A stretch of DNA of 64,000 bases from positions 9,582,589-9,646,588 of the forward strand of contig CM055196.1 in NCBI GenBank assembly GCA_029224185.1, written 5' to 3'. The notes under the pieces are model-generated. The model ran no database searches. It had not been told where the DNA came from and saw only the letters and a program-made list of their open reading frames with translations. The DNA is from Karalla daura. Taxonomy: Eukaryota; Chordata; Actinopteri; Chaetodontiformes; Leiognathidae. The position numbers were made by a program, and so were the translations under genes. This document shows positions 27,097-39,194 of the stretch, piece after piece (within the stretch, counting starts at the first letter, position 1; every line of letters begins with the position of its first letter).

Positions 27097-27257
27097 CGTC
27101 AGACAGTCAAAATCCCGTCTGTTGTCACATTCGAGTAAAGTCAAGAGTTACTTCAATGGGCCCCCGGCACGCCAGCGACTCCCTGGGGTGGGCGTCTTCC
27201 GGCGGAGCGGCAGCGGCAGAGCCCTTCTGCATCTGAGGCAATGGCATCGATCACATA

Positions 27258-27270
27258 CCCCCCCCCCCCC
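27258..27270. repeat. Poly-C tract (13)
   Basis: Uninterrupted C run. Confidence 0.9.
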
Positions 27271-27404
27271 TCCGAAAAGCACAGCGGCAAGTGCGCACAC
27301 ATCTACAGGCATGGGGAATTAGTGGGTCGTGACTGAGGATGGAAGGGTGGAAGGCAACAGTGCGGCGCGGGGCGCAGGAGGAAACGATATCGAAGGCGTT
27401 TCTT

Positions 27405-27410
27405 TTTATT
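27405..27410 (-). terminator. Candidate polyadenylation signal AATAAA of the TRIM44-like gene
   Basis: This is the first exact AATAAA that I found on the minus strand after the TGA at 28033. It would give a 3' UTR of about 640 nt. A second AATAAA (in CTATAAATAAACAG) lies at 27040-27045 and would lengthen the UTR by about 365 nt. Downstream GU-rich sequence is weak at both, so use of either is inference. Confidence 0.3.
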
Positions 27411-27862
27411 CACGAGTGCAGCCCCGACACCTCCGCGCCGCCATACATTCTCTCGTGTGGCGTAAGGCATTCGCGGCGTTCGGCGAGTGTTCCCTGTACA
27501 TGTCTGGGAAAGTTGGTGAAAGCGACAGAGCCAGAGAGGTGCCGTGATTAATCGGAGAGTGGAGTGCTCCAGAGCGTCCCGGGCCCCGGCGTGTGTCGGG
27601 CTGAGCAGATGCTCCGCACGGCTGCCCGGCCGCGGGCCCACCGGCAAGCCAGGGCTCCGGCCGGCTGCGGAAACTGAGCTCGATGGTAATTGGTTGCACG
27701 TAACTTGTCTCGCCTTGATTAGAGCGAAGTTGGTAGCCGGAGAGGAAAATTAAAAGGGGGGGAAAGAAAAAAAAAGAGAAAAGTTTGATAGCGAGGAAAG
27801 ACGGGAGCTGTCCGTGGTCCCGGCGGTCGTCCTCAAGGTGACTGACGGATGTCAGCAGGCAC

Positions 27863-27917
27863 TGGGAGGGGAGGGGGGGGGAGGGGGAGGAGGAGGGGGA
27901 GGGGGAGGGGGAGAAGA
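27863..27917 (+). repeat. GGGAGG/GGGGGA purine tract (G-quadruplex potential; C/U-rich in the minus-strand 3' UTR)
   Basis: About 55 bases of almost pure G runs separated by single A. The plus strand has many GGG runs, enough for several quadruplexes. As RNA from the minus-strand gene it would be a CCCCUCC-type pyrimidine tract about 115-170 nt after the stop codon, the kind of sequence bound by poly(C)-binding proteins. That role is inference. Confidence 0.75.
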
Positions 27918-28032
27918 AGGGAGCCAGCTGACAGGAAACGGGGCCAGCCTGACAGCTCAGTGGGGCTGATGATTTGGCTGGAGCGGAGACTGAGGGACAG
28001 GCGGATGGTTTGGGACTGTCAGTCTGCTGGCA

Positions 28033-28117
28033 TCAGGGGGCGTGGTCCATGGGGGGTCCCGAATCATTGTCCTCAAAGTCTTGCAAGTCCACGGGGTTCG
28101 CCCTCGGCACTGGCAAC
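28033..28117 (-). CDS. TRIM44-like gene, terminal coding exon and stop
   Basis: The minus strand has an excellent 3' splice site: possible branch sequences (TCTAAT, TTCTAAT) about 35-45 nt upstream, a run of T and C, and CTCCCCAG. The exon's first base completes an Arg codon begun in the microexon. It then reads LPVPRANPVDLQDFEDNDSG and ends PPMDHAP before TGA at 28033-28035. The tail is proline-rich then acidic (DLQDFEDND), which is common in disordered protein ends. It does not match the remembered Glu-rich end of mammalian TRIM44, so this part is lineage-specific, belongs to a paralogue, or is a wrong join. In the other usable frame (microexon skipped) the exon would encode 14 residues, VASAEGEPRGLARL, then stop. 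Confidence 0.6.
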
Positions 28118-28679
28118 CTGGGGAGAAAAAACAAAAAGACCGAAAACAATATTAGAAATTAGATTTCGGCTCCTTTTTCTGCACTTCCACAAACACCTGC
28201 TCGCGGGCCACGCAAACACGCACGGCGCCCGCCACGCGTTGCGGAGACATAATAAACCCGTGTGGAAATGTAATCAGCTTCAATCACGCTACGCCCCGAG
28301 TAGAAATCATCCGTTCTGTCGGCGTGAGATTAGCAGCTCCGCGCCGACACAGACAGAGCGGGAGCTAAATTGCGCGGACCCGTGGCAATCGGAGCCTGGC
28401 TGATGGATGCGCTGCCGCCGGAGACGGTCCACACTAATCATGCGCTCTAATTGGACGAGGCCGCGTGCGTGACGGAGCGCCTCTCCTCCCCGGGAAGACG
28501 CGCTCTGCTGGGACCTGTCACAGGCCACCATCCCTCGTCCCCCTTATGACTCTCCGCCCCCGCCACGCCGCCCTACATCCGCAGCGCCCGGGGAGAGAAA
28601 GCGCACGTCAGCATCTTTCCCCCAAAACGCACTCTCGCCGGATGGAAACGCTGTTCAACGCAATGACACTCAGTGCACT

Positions 28680-28820
28680 TTAGAGCCACGCCGTCTAATT
28701 TGACCGCTGAAATGTTTTATTTCCAAACAATCGCTTGCCATGCCCTTGGACAGGCAGTTTGCATTTATGCTTGTGAATTTACTGTCATATTCCCCAGCAA
28801 GAACCCCCCAAAAAAGTGAC
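28680..28820. promoter_or_regulatory. Enhancer-like conserved-element candidate, 0.6 kb inside the last intron
   Basis: TCTAATTTGACC, ATGTTTTATTTCC, AAACAATCGC, TTGCATTTATGC and GAATTTACTG lie in complex sequence with no repeat character. Confidence 0.3.
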
Positions 28821-30681
28821 ATCTCCGAGGCCATACTGATGTACAATTCAATAAAGCGCAAACAGGGGGGGGAGAAGCTAAGTGCCATGGCAGCACAACT
28901 GACTGTGCACTTTTTTTTGGAGTTCAGAGTGATGTGCCGTAACAAGTTTATGTCAGAACCGATACATCAAGGTAACAAAATGATGCGGCATATGAAATAT
29001 GTAACCGAGAGGAAGCCGCGTGAGGCGGATGCACCACTATGTAACCGCGGCGCAGGTGCTTTGTTCTGCGGTTGTCATCTTGAGAGAGAGAGTGGCCGGT
29101 GGCGAGCAGCATGGAAATGGGCCATTTGTATTGTGAGGCAATATACACAGGAAACAAAATCAATCAATCACTCTGCAGACGGCCGCCCTGAGCATTAACA
29201 AAACAAATACACGGCCTGTGCAAAGACCCAACCAGTCACTGATGTGATTTCTCTATTTCCCGCAAAAGCACAAGGTCCGTAATTGAGTATTATGACTATT
29301 AAGTCCAGAATCCGAAACCCTGCGAGGAATAATTGGGTTTGAATGAGACAAAGGGACTGCCCGTCAGCCACCGAGCAGAAAAGCTGGCACAGTGTTTATT
29401 CAAAATAAATGACAGATCAATATGGTTTGCCACAGGTCAGCACGCTGAGATACGACATGTCCTGCTATCAGCAGACGGAAAAGTGATCACACTGCACAGA
29501 CGTGTGTTGCTGTTGTGTCAGCTATTCAGAGGCTAAATCTTACTGTACGTACAGCAACTCCTTCATCTCCAAGCATCCCACCGGAAACATTACGAAACTC
29601 TTGTCTTCATTCACCTGCACTCGTTGGACCGAGGTGGGTCCAGACAAATTCATTTGGGGATGGGAGGGTGGTACGGTTCGCGGCCTGTCACACACATTCC
29701 GCCTCGGTTCAGATTCACCTACTGCCATGTCAATATCCGCAATGCATAACTGAATCAGAAAATCGTGATGTTTTTCAACCTGCTGTACGTCTCCGGTCAG
29801 GTACTATTATTCAGTGCCCGGCGTGTACTGAGGCACGATTGAAAAAGGCGGAGGTAAAAGAGGTTTTTCATTCTGGGTTCCCTTTAATGTCTTCTTTTCA
29901 AGCCTAATGCCTTTGACGTGTGATTCTGATGGCGCTTCCTCGGGGACAGATCCACGCCCGCCTCCGCCTCTCTGCCCGTCTCAGGTGCCCCCATCTCCCA
30001 GCCGCCGCAGACGGTGGCACCGTCCTCGGGGGGAGGGAAACAAAAAATCTACCTGTCGGGTTAATAGGCAGCCGTATCTGAGCGCTGCTCCCCGAGTGTT
30101 CCTGTCTGACACACTTGTGCTGGCAGAAACAAAGAGCCGCTTCCTCTCTTCCCCCTCTGCCGCGCCGAGCCCCGGGAGCTCATGATCACAACACAAGCTC
30201 ACACCGGGGCGCCGCATCAAAGGCCAGCCCCAGACGCCAGCGCACGCCTGCACGCCTGCATCGCGACGCCCGTCCGACGGTCCCGTTTTAATGGAAACGA
30301 TGGGTGGCGTCTCCAGAAGGCTTACTGGTCAAGTCGTGGACAACGCACACAGCTTTCAGCCGAGCGAGAGCAAAGCGGATGTGAGCTTGGCGTCTGCCTC
30401 GGCGGAAGGCCGAGCTCGGACATGGAAAAATGCCACTCGGGTTGAGACGCTGCAAAGCATCTCCATCCCGCGTCTCCTGCGGACCGAAACTGTCACCCTG
30501 CTCTTTGTACAAAAAGAAAAGGCCAAAAACAACCTGTTTCTGAAGGAAAAGTAATTACAGATATATTTACGTACACGAGACCTCCTCTATGGAGGAAAAT
30601 GAACTATTTATATTCAAACGGTCCTCGCAAAGCCTTAGGACACCGGGAGGCATTAACATATTTATTCTACCCACCGGAGAT

Positions 30682-30721
30682 GCACACACACACACACACA
30701 CATAGACACACAGAGAGAGGC

Positions 30722-30764
<43 letters not shown>

Positions 30765-30853
30765 GAGACAGAGAGAGAGACAGACAGACAGAGACAGAGA
30801 GAAGGAGAGAGAGAGAGGCAGAGAGACAGAGAGAGAGAGAGAGACAGAGAGAG
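30682..30853. repeat. CA then GA/GACA array (about 170 bp)
   Basis: (CA)n at 30682-30702, followed by (GA)n broken by CAGACA units. One strand is almost pure purine, so triplex (H-DNA) potential is likely. Confidence 0.95.
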
Positions 30854-31261
30854 TTGAATGGGTGGCAGAAAGACAGGATGGAACTTCACAATGCAACCAA
30901 ATGTCAGTGAGTGTTGAATTTCCTACAAGTTAAAGCTTTGGCTTTGTTCTACTTTTCTGTCTGTTCATCTTTGCTGGCTAGGAAATGCTTTGACTGTGTG
31001 TGTGTGTGTGCGCGTTTCAGTGTCCTGTCGACCGGCTCTCTCCAACCATGACTTATTCATAAGCTTTAATGCAGTCGATGTATTATTGATCGGGTCCGAT
31101 CACTGCCTCCTCCCCTCCGTGTGACCAAGGCCCGCGGACAGGGGCGAGCTGGGGGTCGGGCGGACCCGCAGCATGGCTCACTGTCCGGGCTACAGTGAGA
31201 CACGCCAGCTGTGGGTCCCGGGTGATGGATGGATGCGCTGGAGAGTGGAAATTTGGGACAC

Positions 31262-31265
<4 letters not shown>

Positions 31266-31325
<60 letters not shown>
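31266..31325. repeat. GT microsatellite (60 bp)
   Basis: Perfect (GT)30. Confidence 0.95.
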
Positions 31326-31328
<3 letters not shown>

Positions 31329-31573
31329 CAGAGATTGGAGTTTTCGATGGGTCTGACGGACTAGAGCAAAGCTAATCTTACTAATGTCTCCTCTCTGAGC
31401 GAAACAAGCTCCTCCAGGAGCCCTGAAATGAAGCCATCGCTCACAGCAGAAAACCTCTGGCTCCCTGCAAAGAAAACAGAGGGAGGAAGGGTGCGTGACG
31501 CTGCCGGGACTTTTGTCTCCCTCGCTCCGTTCCCGTTTTGGCCTCATCCCTGCGGAGCTATCTGGGAAATGGA

Positions 31574-31590
31574 GGGGGGGGGGGGGGGGG
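31574..31590. repeat. Poly-G tract (17)
   Basis: Uninterrupted G run, then TGGGG. Confidence 0.9.
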
Positions 31591-32224
31591 TGGGGAGAGA
31601 GCGAGGGGATTAAGTTTGACTCCCCTGCTCGTGGCAGGGGGAGCCGCAAGACTCAAGAGTCACTCCCATGGCGGCGTGCTGGCCTCGCCAGTCTCGCCAG
31701 CCTGATTCGGCCTCATCGCCTAACGAACGATCATACTGCAGCCACTTCAAAGGGTTTGAGGGGTGCACGCGTGTGTGACGACACATTTAGATGGGGGTTG
31801 GGGGGGGGGTTGGGGACGACGCTCCTCTAGGGAGAATAAGCATGGCAGTTTGCGTTCCCAAACAGCTCTCTCAGCGTATTCCATCACGCCAGACAGCGGG
31901 ACCTGTTCCTCGAGTCCCGCAGGCCCGCGAGGTTCGGTCTAATGAGAGAGGATGCTTAATGGTTATTGATAGAGCCCAGGAGGACAGACTCATCCCCTAA
32001 CTCTCCAGCGAGGCGGCGCCCACCCGCCCGCCGCCACTGCTTAATGAGGTAAAGCTCGTCACTTCTGCGGCATGATTTAACACCGCAAACAGCTCCGTGA
32101 CAGCAGATGACTGGGATATGGAAAAATACCGTAGATCAAGTCGGGGAGCGAAATGGAGGAATGAAAGGAGTGCGGAGCATTAGCGCCGTGAGAGGAGAGG
32201 GAGAGTGAACGCCAGGAGAAGAAT

Positions 32225-32450
32225 GGCATCGATCTGTAGATGGCGATCGAATGTTACAAAAAAAGGATAAAGAATGATACGATGGGCTATTATGAGTCAT
32301 TTAGCCTCTCTGCGCTAATGCTCTGTTGGATCTAATTGGCCATTGTGCTGGGAAGGTTTACATCCATCTCGCTCTCTCTGGCTACCTCGTCTGCCAACAT
32401 GCCCATCCTCTCGCTACGGATTTATGTTATTTCCTTTCATCTGACAGGCC
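32225..32450. promoter_or_regulatory. Enhancer-like conserved-element candidate
   Basis: The block holds GATCTGTAGATGGCGATCG, GGGCTATTATGAGTCATT, GCTAATGCTC, TCTAATTGGCCATTGTGC (homeodomain core beside a SOX-like ATTGTG) and TTTATGTTATTTCC. It is complex throughout and without repeats. Confidence 0.35.
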
Positions 32451-33944
32451 CGTCTCGGGGTGTGTAATTTAGAAATAGCCCCTGTGCACACCTTTGATTA
32501 AGAGCCCACCCCCCCCGCGCGATCTTTCCAGCACTTTGCACCGCAACGATCCTGCCCGATCCAATGCGAGATACGGACGCATCCTGACGAGGAGCGGCGT
32601 GCCGGGGAGGGAGCCGCCCGGGGCAAGGGACTGACGCGGGGGAGGCGGAGGCAGACTCGAGGAGGGAGGAGACAATTTACGAGAGCGTCGGAGGGGTGAA
32701 GCGCGGGGAACAAGAGGGAGGACAGCCGGAGGGCTGGCAGGAGAGCGACAGCATCGTGATGGGAGCTTGCTGCCGAGGCTCAGACGGATCAGCAAATACA
32801 CCTTCTCAGGAGTTTCTATTCGGGCCCCGGGTTACTGAGGCCGCGATCTGATGAGGCGCTTCCCCCACCTGCTCTAATGCAGGGGAGCGCTCGCGAACAC
32901 CGCCAGGGCTCTTTGATATGCGGCTCGGGGCCTAGGAGCTCGCCGTTTCTCAAGTTGGGAGCGGCTGGTTCACCCGACGATGTACTGCTGTCACCGGCTG
33001 CCGCTCCTGTGTAAATTAAACTGCACTCAAAATCACATCACATTACAAACCCTAACCCCCCCCCACCCGAGAGCACATTTTCACAACAGCGCCCCGAGCA
33101 CAGTTTGGAAGTTTGTGAAGGTGGATAATGATAATTGAATACAAAAATCCCTTTGTTTCGAGCTAGGCAAGTGTTTTACCTGGTGGGAAGCGTGATCAAT
33201 GCATAAAACTGGCTGCGTCTGCTCTGGGGGTGCAGGGTTCGGGGGAGGAAATTTCAAGTTTTTAGGCGATTAAATACGGATTAAAGCATCATTAGAGTCG
33301 GCATTAAAAATCCCACACAGCACCCTTCACAACCAACCAAAGCCAAGAAAGTTGAACGTCATGTAAAGCCAATTAAGCTGACTCACCTACTGTGGGTCCT
33401 GGTATCTGGAAGAGCTTGAAACAACAAATCTTTCTGTGCAGGGCACAGAGATGGCTCTACGGATTTTGTGCCAGCTATGATACCTTTCTTTTCACAGTTG
33501 TTTGCATAGAGACATGCATAATATGCACACAAACACAGAATCACAAAACCTGCTTTATAGAATATTAGAAATGCTGCCTTTTTGTCCTACATGCCACAAA
33601 CAGTGCAAAAATATCTTCCTCACTACCTTCTCCTCTGTATGATGACAAAGCGGCTGCTACTGAGAGTGTCTCTCTGGCATCTCAGCTTGTTTATACAGAT
33701 GGAAAAGGAGAACCTGTCTCACATCACTGAGACTTATTCAGAGCTGCTCTGCTTTCCGCTTGCTGCACTCTGGCTACAAAGGAAGAAAAGCACTTAGCCA
33801 TGCTCACTTCCTGTTGCTGCTATGTTTAGTCTCCATTATTTTACATTTTTGATTTTCCAAGAACGACTTGGTCCTCCCCCGCCCCGCCGTGCTGCTGCAT
33901 CACCGATGGCCCGAGGATATATTGTGACAGGCTTCAGACGACCG

Positions 33945-34225
33945 GGCTGCACGAAGCCTCCGTGGTTAGAGCTGTAGCCTCGCAGCAGGATGCTTCACGT
34001 CCTGGTCGAGGCCATTTTGCATGGCTTGACTCTCACCATGTGCTGCACTGGTTTTCCCCAGCCTCTCTGGAGAAGCTCCCCCAGTCCAGAAACGTGCACT
34101 TTAAGTCGTCCCTAGCTGTGACCGTGAGAGTGAATGTTGGGTGTGTGCGCACCGTAATGGACCTGTCCAGGCAGCATTACCTGGCTCTGCTCTTCTTTGA
34201 GTCAAGGTCAGGGTTGGGCTCGATA
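33945..34225 (+). repeat. Dispersed teleost repeat relic (plus orientation)
   Basis: Blocks in consensus order are GGTTAGAGCTGTAGCCTCGC, CAGCAGGATGCTTCACGTCC, GTTTTCCCCAGCCTCTCTGG, 'CCCCAGTCCAGAAACGTGCA', 'GTGACCGTGAGAGTGAATG' and 'GGACCTGTCCAGG'. It is well enough preserved to show both the left (tRNA-like 'gtggttag') and right parts. Confidence 0.75.
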
Positions 34226-34633
34226 ACAGACAGATCTGAGGCGACGCCTGTCTGATTGTGACGAATCAAGGTCAGGGTGAGAAGTGAACTCCTCTCAACA
34301 CACATGAAGCAACCAGAGGAGAGAAATGCTTTGTAACTTCACATGCTTCTTTCCACTGTAAGAGCAGTAAATATAGTAAATTGTTCAGGATGATTACTTC
34401 TCCACACCTCTCTGATCCATCTTTGCTGCTGATTTTAGCTAACCTGTTGACATCAGGCATCCACATGCGTGGCAGTAACCGTTGAGTGCCGACACCGAAC
34501 AGAGATTGGTGTCGCTCATTTGTGTGCATGAATCCTGCTTTACACGCATGAACCCCGTTTCTTTTCTTTCTAGTGCGTCCAAGTGACTGGTGAGGAGCAG
34601 AGGTGTCCCGCTATAGTGTGAGAGTTGAGGAAG

Positions 34634-34657
34634 TGGCTGCTGCTGCTGCTGCTGCTG
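34634..34657. repeat. CTG trinucleotide run
   Basis: About seven CTG units, giving a Leu or Ala/Cys run in chance frames. Confidence 0.85.
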
Positions 34658-34688
34658 CAAGAAGCCTGCAACGTAATAACTCTGGCCA

Positions 34689-34718
34689 AGTACGTCCAAT
34701 AAAAGTACGTCCAATAAA
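34689..34718. repeat. 15-bp perfect tandem duplication
   Basis: AGTACGTCCAATAAA occurs twice in a row. Each unit carries a CCAAT box and AATAAA word by chance or design. Confidence 0.85.
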
Positions 34719-36219
34719 AGTGTTTTTGTCACTTACATGCTCGGGTTGCCAGCCTAAAAGTCCGACAACAACAAGGAGAGAAGCCCTACGGAGACAAACC
34801 TTTTCTTTACGGGGTAAAAATCCTCTCTGCTTAATCTGAAACAGCTGCTACATCGCTCCTGCCAAAGCCACCGGGCTCCATTTTACCAAAACAGCAATTT
34901 TATCATTGTACAAAAAAAACACGAAAACACCCTTTGTTCCAAAGTGGCACAAACAGAATGAAACTCCCCGAAACCTGTCTATTTCCAACAATCACCACTA
35001 ACTCTGGTGTGATCAAATTAAATTCGCAGCAAACGGATCGAGATTGTGAAAATAATACATGGAGAAATTTTGCAAACCCAACTCTGGAAACACTTCAGGT
35101 ACCAGATATTGCAATCGGAGGGATTGAAATATATTGGATTTGCACAGAGATGCAAGAAAGTAGTAATTATTAGATAATGGAAACCCTGACACAACTAGAT
35201 AACAAGCGGTGACAAGATAGCGGCAGTGCTCAATAAATATGCAGAAGTCATAATATCTTTGGCCTCTGCCCTTACAACACTGGAGAGATTTTCTGAATGC
35301 AAAACTTTGCCCCCTCTATTTTGGACCTGAACAAAAAAATGTGTTCAAAAAGCTTATCTCTAACTCTCTAAAGCACACACAAACTCTGCAAAGCAGACGC
35401 GGGGAGATTCATGGGGTTGGTGATTTGCCTTGAGCCAAAGAAAACCACGACACCGCTCTTCCTCCATGAGCAGCAGCATAATCTACACGGGTGTCAAAAC
35501 TCCTCGGGCCTTTCGGTGATGAATGTGTGGCATTTCTTTGTCGCCTGCGTCTGGGAGGCAGCCCCTATCGAGCCATGGTTGCAGCAGCATCGGCTCCGTT
35601 TCTGATTTATTAGCCTGAAACGAGTCCTTTCTTCAGGATATACAACTATCTACGCTCACAACATCCGGATCGGCCGGAGCATACCCCTGCTGCAGTTCCA
35701 TAGCTGGGACGACAGCTTGATCAAGCCGAGAAACGAGCCTTGTTTTACCGCATCAAACATGCACGGAGTGCTTTTTGTGATTACACTTCGCTTTGGGACG
35801 CAGCCCCTCATATATGCACGAATGTACAACTCACCAAAACGGCACGAGAGGGATTTTCGGCTGTGTCATAATGTCTGAGGATCGGTGTAATCGTGTGAAA
35901 TACACTGGCCGGTGGAGGCATGGAGGATACCGTGCTGTGCTACGCTTGGTGAATGGAGCTAGAGAAACACTGGAGCAGTGCTGGGCAACACTGGAGGCAA
36001 GCACACAGCAGCAGTCCCTCACTCACGCAGAACGCCAGACTCTTGGCGTATGTGTGCAACTGTGATTTACATGACTAACTCATATCATCTCATTTGGCGC
36101 ATGAATTCAAGGTTTCTCGAAAAATGGGGAAAAAAGAATAATTACATACAAAAAAACACGTCCCGGTGGCGGCCGCAGGCCCTCTTGCTGGAACCACTGA
36201 ATAACTTCTACTAACGGTG

Positions 36220-36850
36220 ACAGTCGGCCCCTTTCGGAATCGCCGCTCCAGTCATGCTGCTGCTCAACGGCATTGTCCTCCCTGGTGGAAAACAAAACAC
36301 AATGCGAGGCCCTGTGGCGCTGCCACGCTGCTCCAAAGACTTCATCAGGCCACGGAGGAGGCGAGGAGACAGGGAGCAACAACAGGCACTGCATCACGGG
36401 ACAGAGGGCACAGGGCTGGGGGCTGTTCAGTGCGACCCTTTCAGTGCACCGCAGCTGATTCATCGGGGGGGGGGGGGCGGCCGGGCGAGGCGAGGACGAA
36501 TCCGTCTCCCCGTCCACCGGACGCGCCGCCCCGAGGACGCACCGCCCCGGGTGGACGCCGTTCGAGCTCACGCCCGCTCATGCCCGCGCATGCCGCTACT
36601 GCGGTGCCTTCCTCCAGGCTACCGGGCTGGGGAGCGGGGCGAGCGGCGAGGCAGAAGGGTGGGCGGGGAGGCGGAACGAAATGCTCAGCCAATCGTGATC
36701 GCCGTCCCTCCGTCAACCCGTTTCCCTCTCGCTTTGACGCAGGTACCCGCCGACAGAGGGTCGCACAGGGGGAACCGACGTGGTGCCATCCGGAGAGGAG
36801 GGCCGGGTGCACAGCCGCGGGGTAAAGCACACGTTGAGAGGAGCGCTAAT
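36220..36850. other. GC/CpG-rich patch inside the last intron
   Basis: Very CpG-rich, with a 13-G run at 36465-36477. It gives two overlapping 202-codon plus-strand frames and a 129-codon minus-strand frame, all Arg/Pro/Gly-rich. No domain is seen. It could be an orphan CpG island. Confidence 0.4.
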
Positions 36851-37840
36851 GGGCAAAGGTGAAATTAAAGCTGACCTGAACATACACGCGTGCCTCTCAT
36901 GACTGTGCACCAGCCATTCTGAGAGTTCTTTTATACTCTCTCTCTACGTCCAGACGCAACCTGACATTTACAAATGACCCCCAACGAGCGGAGACGACTG
37001 TGCCTTCCATTTTTTCCCCTCCCAGGACCGCTACGCACCCCCGTGGCACGTTAAATGGTAATGAATGACGCTGAGATGATCCCACGCAGTCGAGCAAGGG
37101 GTGGGGGGGGGGTAATAGAATCACCCTAATGCTTCTCTGCCGTGCAACAGAGAGACAGAGCAGAGAGCGCGGACAGATACGCTGGATGCAGCCTACTAAC
37201 AATGAGGTTTGATCTTCAGGAGGTCACGTGGAGCAGATCTGTAATTCCAATTACGGGCGCACAGCTGAGGAATTCAGATCAATAAAGAGACCAAATGGCT
37301 GATGATGAAACAAGACAAATGACCGGCTGTGGCCTGATATCTATTACCTGCTCCGGTGACAGAAAGCAAACGTCGCTGCGTGGTGTAGGACTGACGAGAG
37401 GGGCTGAGGATGGATGATAACCTGGGCACAGTTTACACATGGGAACATGTGGACGTTGGCTCTGTGTCACAAGCCAGGCGGTCAAGAGTCAGCACGGCAG
37501 CAATGCTGACTGAAGTTTCACTGGCGGGACAAACCGAACAGAAAGCGGACACACAAGCAAATCAGCAAAGCCCGATTAAACGCTAAACCCCACATGGTGT
37601 GATGCTCGTCATCATCAGCTCTGGCTGCAGCACCACAGTAGCCCCCATTACTCAGCTAGGGCCTCGAAAACAAGTCCTTATTCTTCCAAGATGTGAAGAC
37701 ACAACACATGCATGCAAAGATAGACACATGAAGTGCACTCATTCTCATTCAGCATTCAGCCGAGCTGATCCCGCTCCGTTACACAGGTCACGGGACGGGG
37801 AGCATGCGACACTCGGCAAGCGGAGCAAAACTTTTTCTCG

Positions 37841-37857
37841 TTTTTTTTTTTTTTTTT
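37841..37857. repeat. Poly-T tract (17)
   Basis: Uninterrupted T run. No retroposed body is recognisable beside it. Confidence 0.9.
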
Positions 37858-38786
37858 GGAGACATGCAAACTTTGAATGCAGACGACGTCTGCGGTCTGA
37901 ATTGAATTTTCGCGGGGTATCAAACGCACCCCTTTGAAGTTGGAATCTCCAGCCTGCGACAGTGAAAGGGAAGAGGGGAAAACACACTGGAGTGATAAAC
38001 CTTTATCTGTCCTTCAGAAAGCACATCGGCTTACGGGTAACGAATAGTGAGCACCTGCGCTGTCCCCGCTCTCTCTCTCTCTCTCTCTGACTGAAGATTT
38101 ACTTCCCTCCTCCGCTACCCTCTCCTCTGTGACTGCCGCTCGCAACTTTATTTGTTTTGTTCCATTCTCTCAGTCATTATGTCCTTCACCCACTTCTCAA
38201 CCATTCTCTCCTCTTATTTTCATCCCGGCTCTCCCTTCACTTGCACACACCCACGCCCCCCCCCGGTTCTCTGTCATCTCCTGGGCGCCATTGATCTGGG
38301 GTAACTGAGGGGAGCGGCGGGCTGGCTCTGTCCCAGGGCCAGACAGCCATTATGAAGACCGACTGACTGACTCACTGACTCACTCGAGCCCACACATTTG
38401 GCAGCCTGGCAGTGCCGCCCCCTGTTGCCCCTTTCAAGCAACCCCCCCCCACCGCCTCTAAAAGCAGAAGGCCGGCGCCACCTTAATCACTGGGCGGCGC
38501 AGGTGCCCAGACATGCTTGTCCCCAAAGCACGGCTCCTCTGGGGAGATTTTGTAATTAAGAGCCGGTTGACACCGCTCTCGGAAAGATGGGTCCTCCTCG
38601 AACCGCACTCTCCTTTGTCATGGCAGAGACGGAGGGATGTCAGCGGAACGCAGGGCCAGAGACGGACAGGAGGAGGAGGAGGAGGAGGAGAGGGGGGGGA
38701 TAAAAGTTTGCGACTACATGACAGAGGAAAACAGAGTTGGAGAACAGACTGGCTATTAGGCACAGCCTTCTGTCACGAGAGAGCAG

Positions 38787-38803
38787 CCCCCCCCCCCCCC
38801 CCC
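38787..38803. repeat. Poly-C tract (17)
   Basis: Uninterrupted C run. Confidence 0.9.
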
Positions 38804-39194
38804 TTCCTCTGTGTCCAAAGCCGTCATCCAAGCCCTGAGTGTGAAGGACACCCAGACAGACAGGCCAGAGACGGCTCTCATCTCGCCCCGTGAAGGTCTC
38901 ATCCGTCTCATCCGCGCATTTCCTCGGCGGAACGTCGAACACGCGGCGTGGATAAAGGACTCCCCCCGGGACGCGGCGCAAAGATCAACAAACAAAAAGA
39001 TGAGCAGTTGCGAAGTCGAAACCCCACTTCAAAGAAGGCCTCTAAATAAAGTTTTGCGCCGCAATGCAAATGTGTAAGCAGATGGCGGCGCGCAAACAAA
39101 GACGGTTTTGGGCTTTATTAGTCTGTGTGAAATGTGTTGTTCTGCTCCGGCATGAGCAGCGGCGGCAGCAGCAGAGTCAGACGCAGCATTGCAA

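Larger units (their letters stand above)
26091..28032. other. GC-rich region downstream of the terminal exon, including the likely 3' UTR
   Basis: CpG-rich DNA with C and G homopolymers at about 26192-26204, 27082-27096 and 27258-27270 and the purine tract at 27863-27917. Long overlapping frames on both strands are low-complexity. The part from 27.4 kb to 28.03 kb is probably the 3' UTR of the minus-strand gene. Confidence 0.45.

Noticed and set aside
30567..30910. Overlapping frames of 75-109 codons rich in Leu-Ser or Arg-Glu
   Set aside because: Translations of the CA/GA array.
33050..33064. Telomere-like CCCTAACCCC
   Set aside because: A single unit and a C run, not an array; the similar CCCTAACCC at 43933 is also isolated.
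36217..36862. Two overlapping 202-codon plus-strand frames
   Set aside because: Open because the DNA is GC-rich. Composition is Arg/Pro/Gly and neither shows a recognisable motif or splice context.
37841..37857. Poly-T as the tail of a retroposed gene copy
   Set aside because: No coding or element body on either side and no visible target-site duplication.
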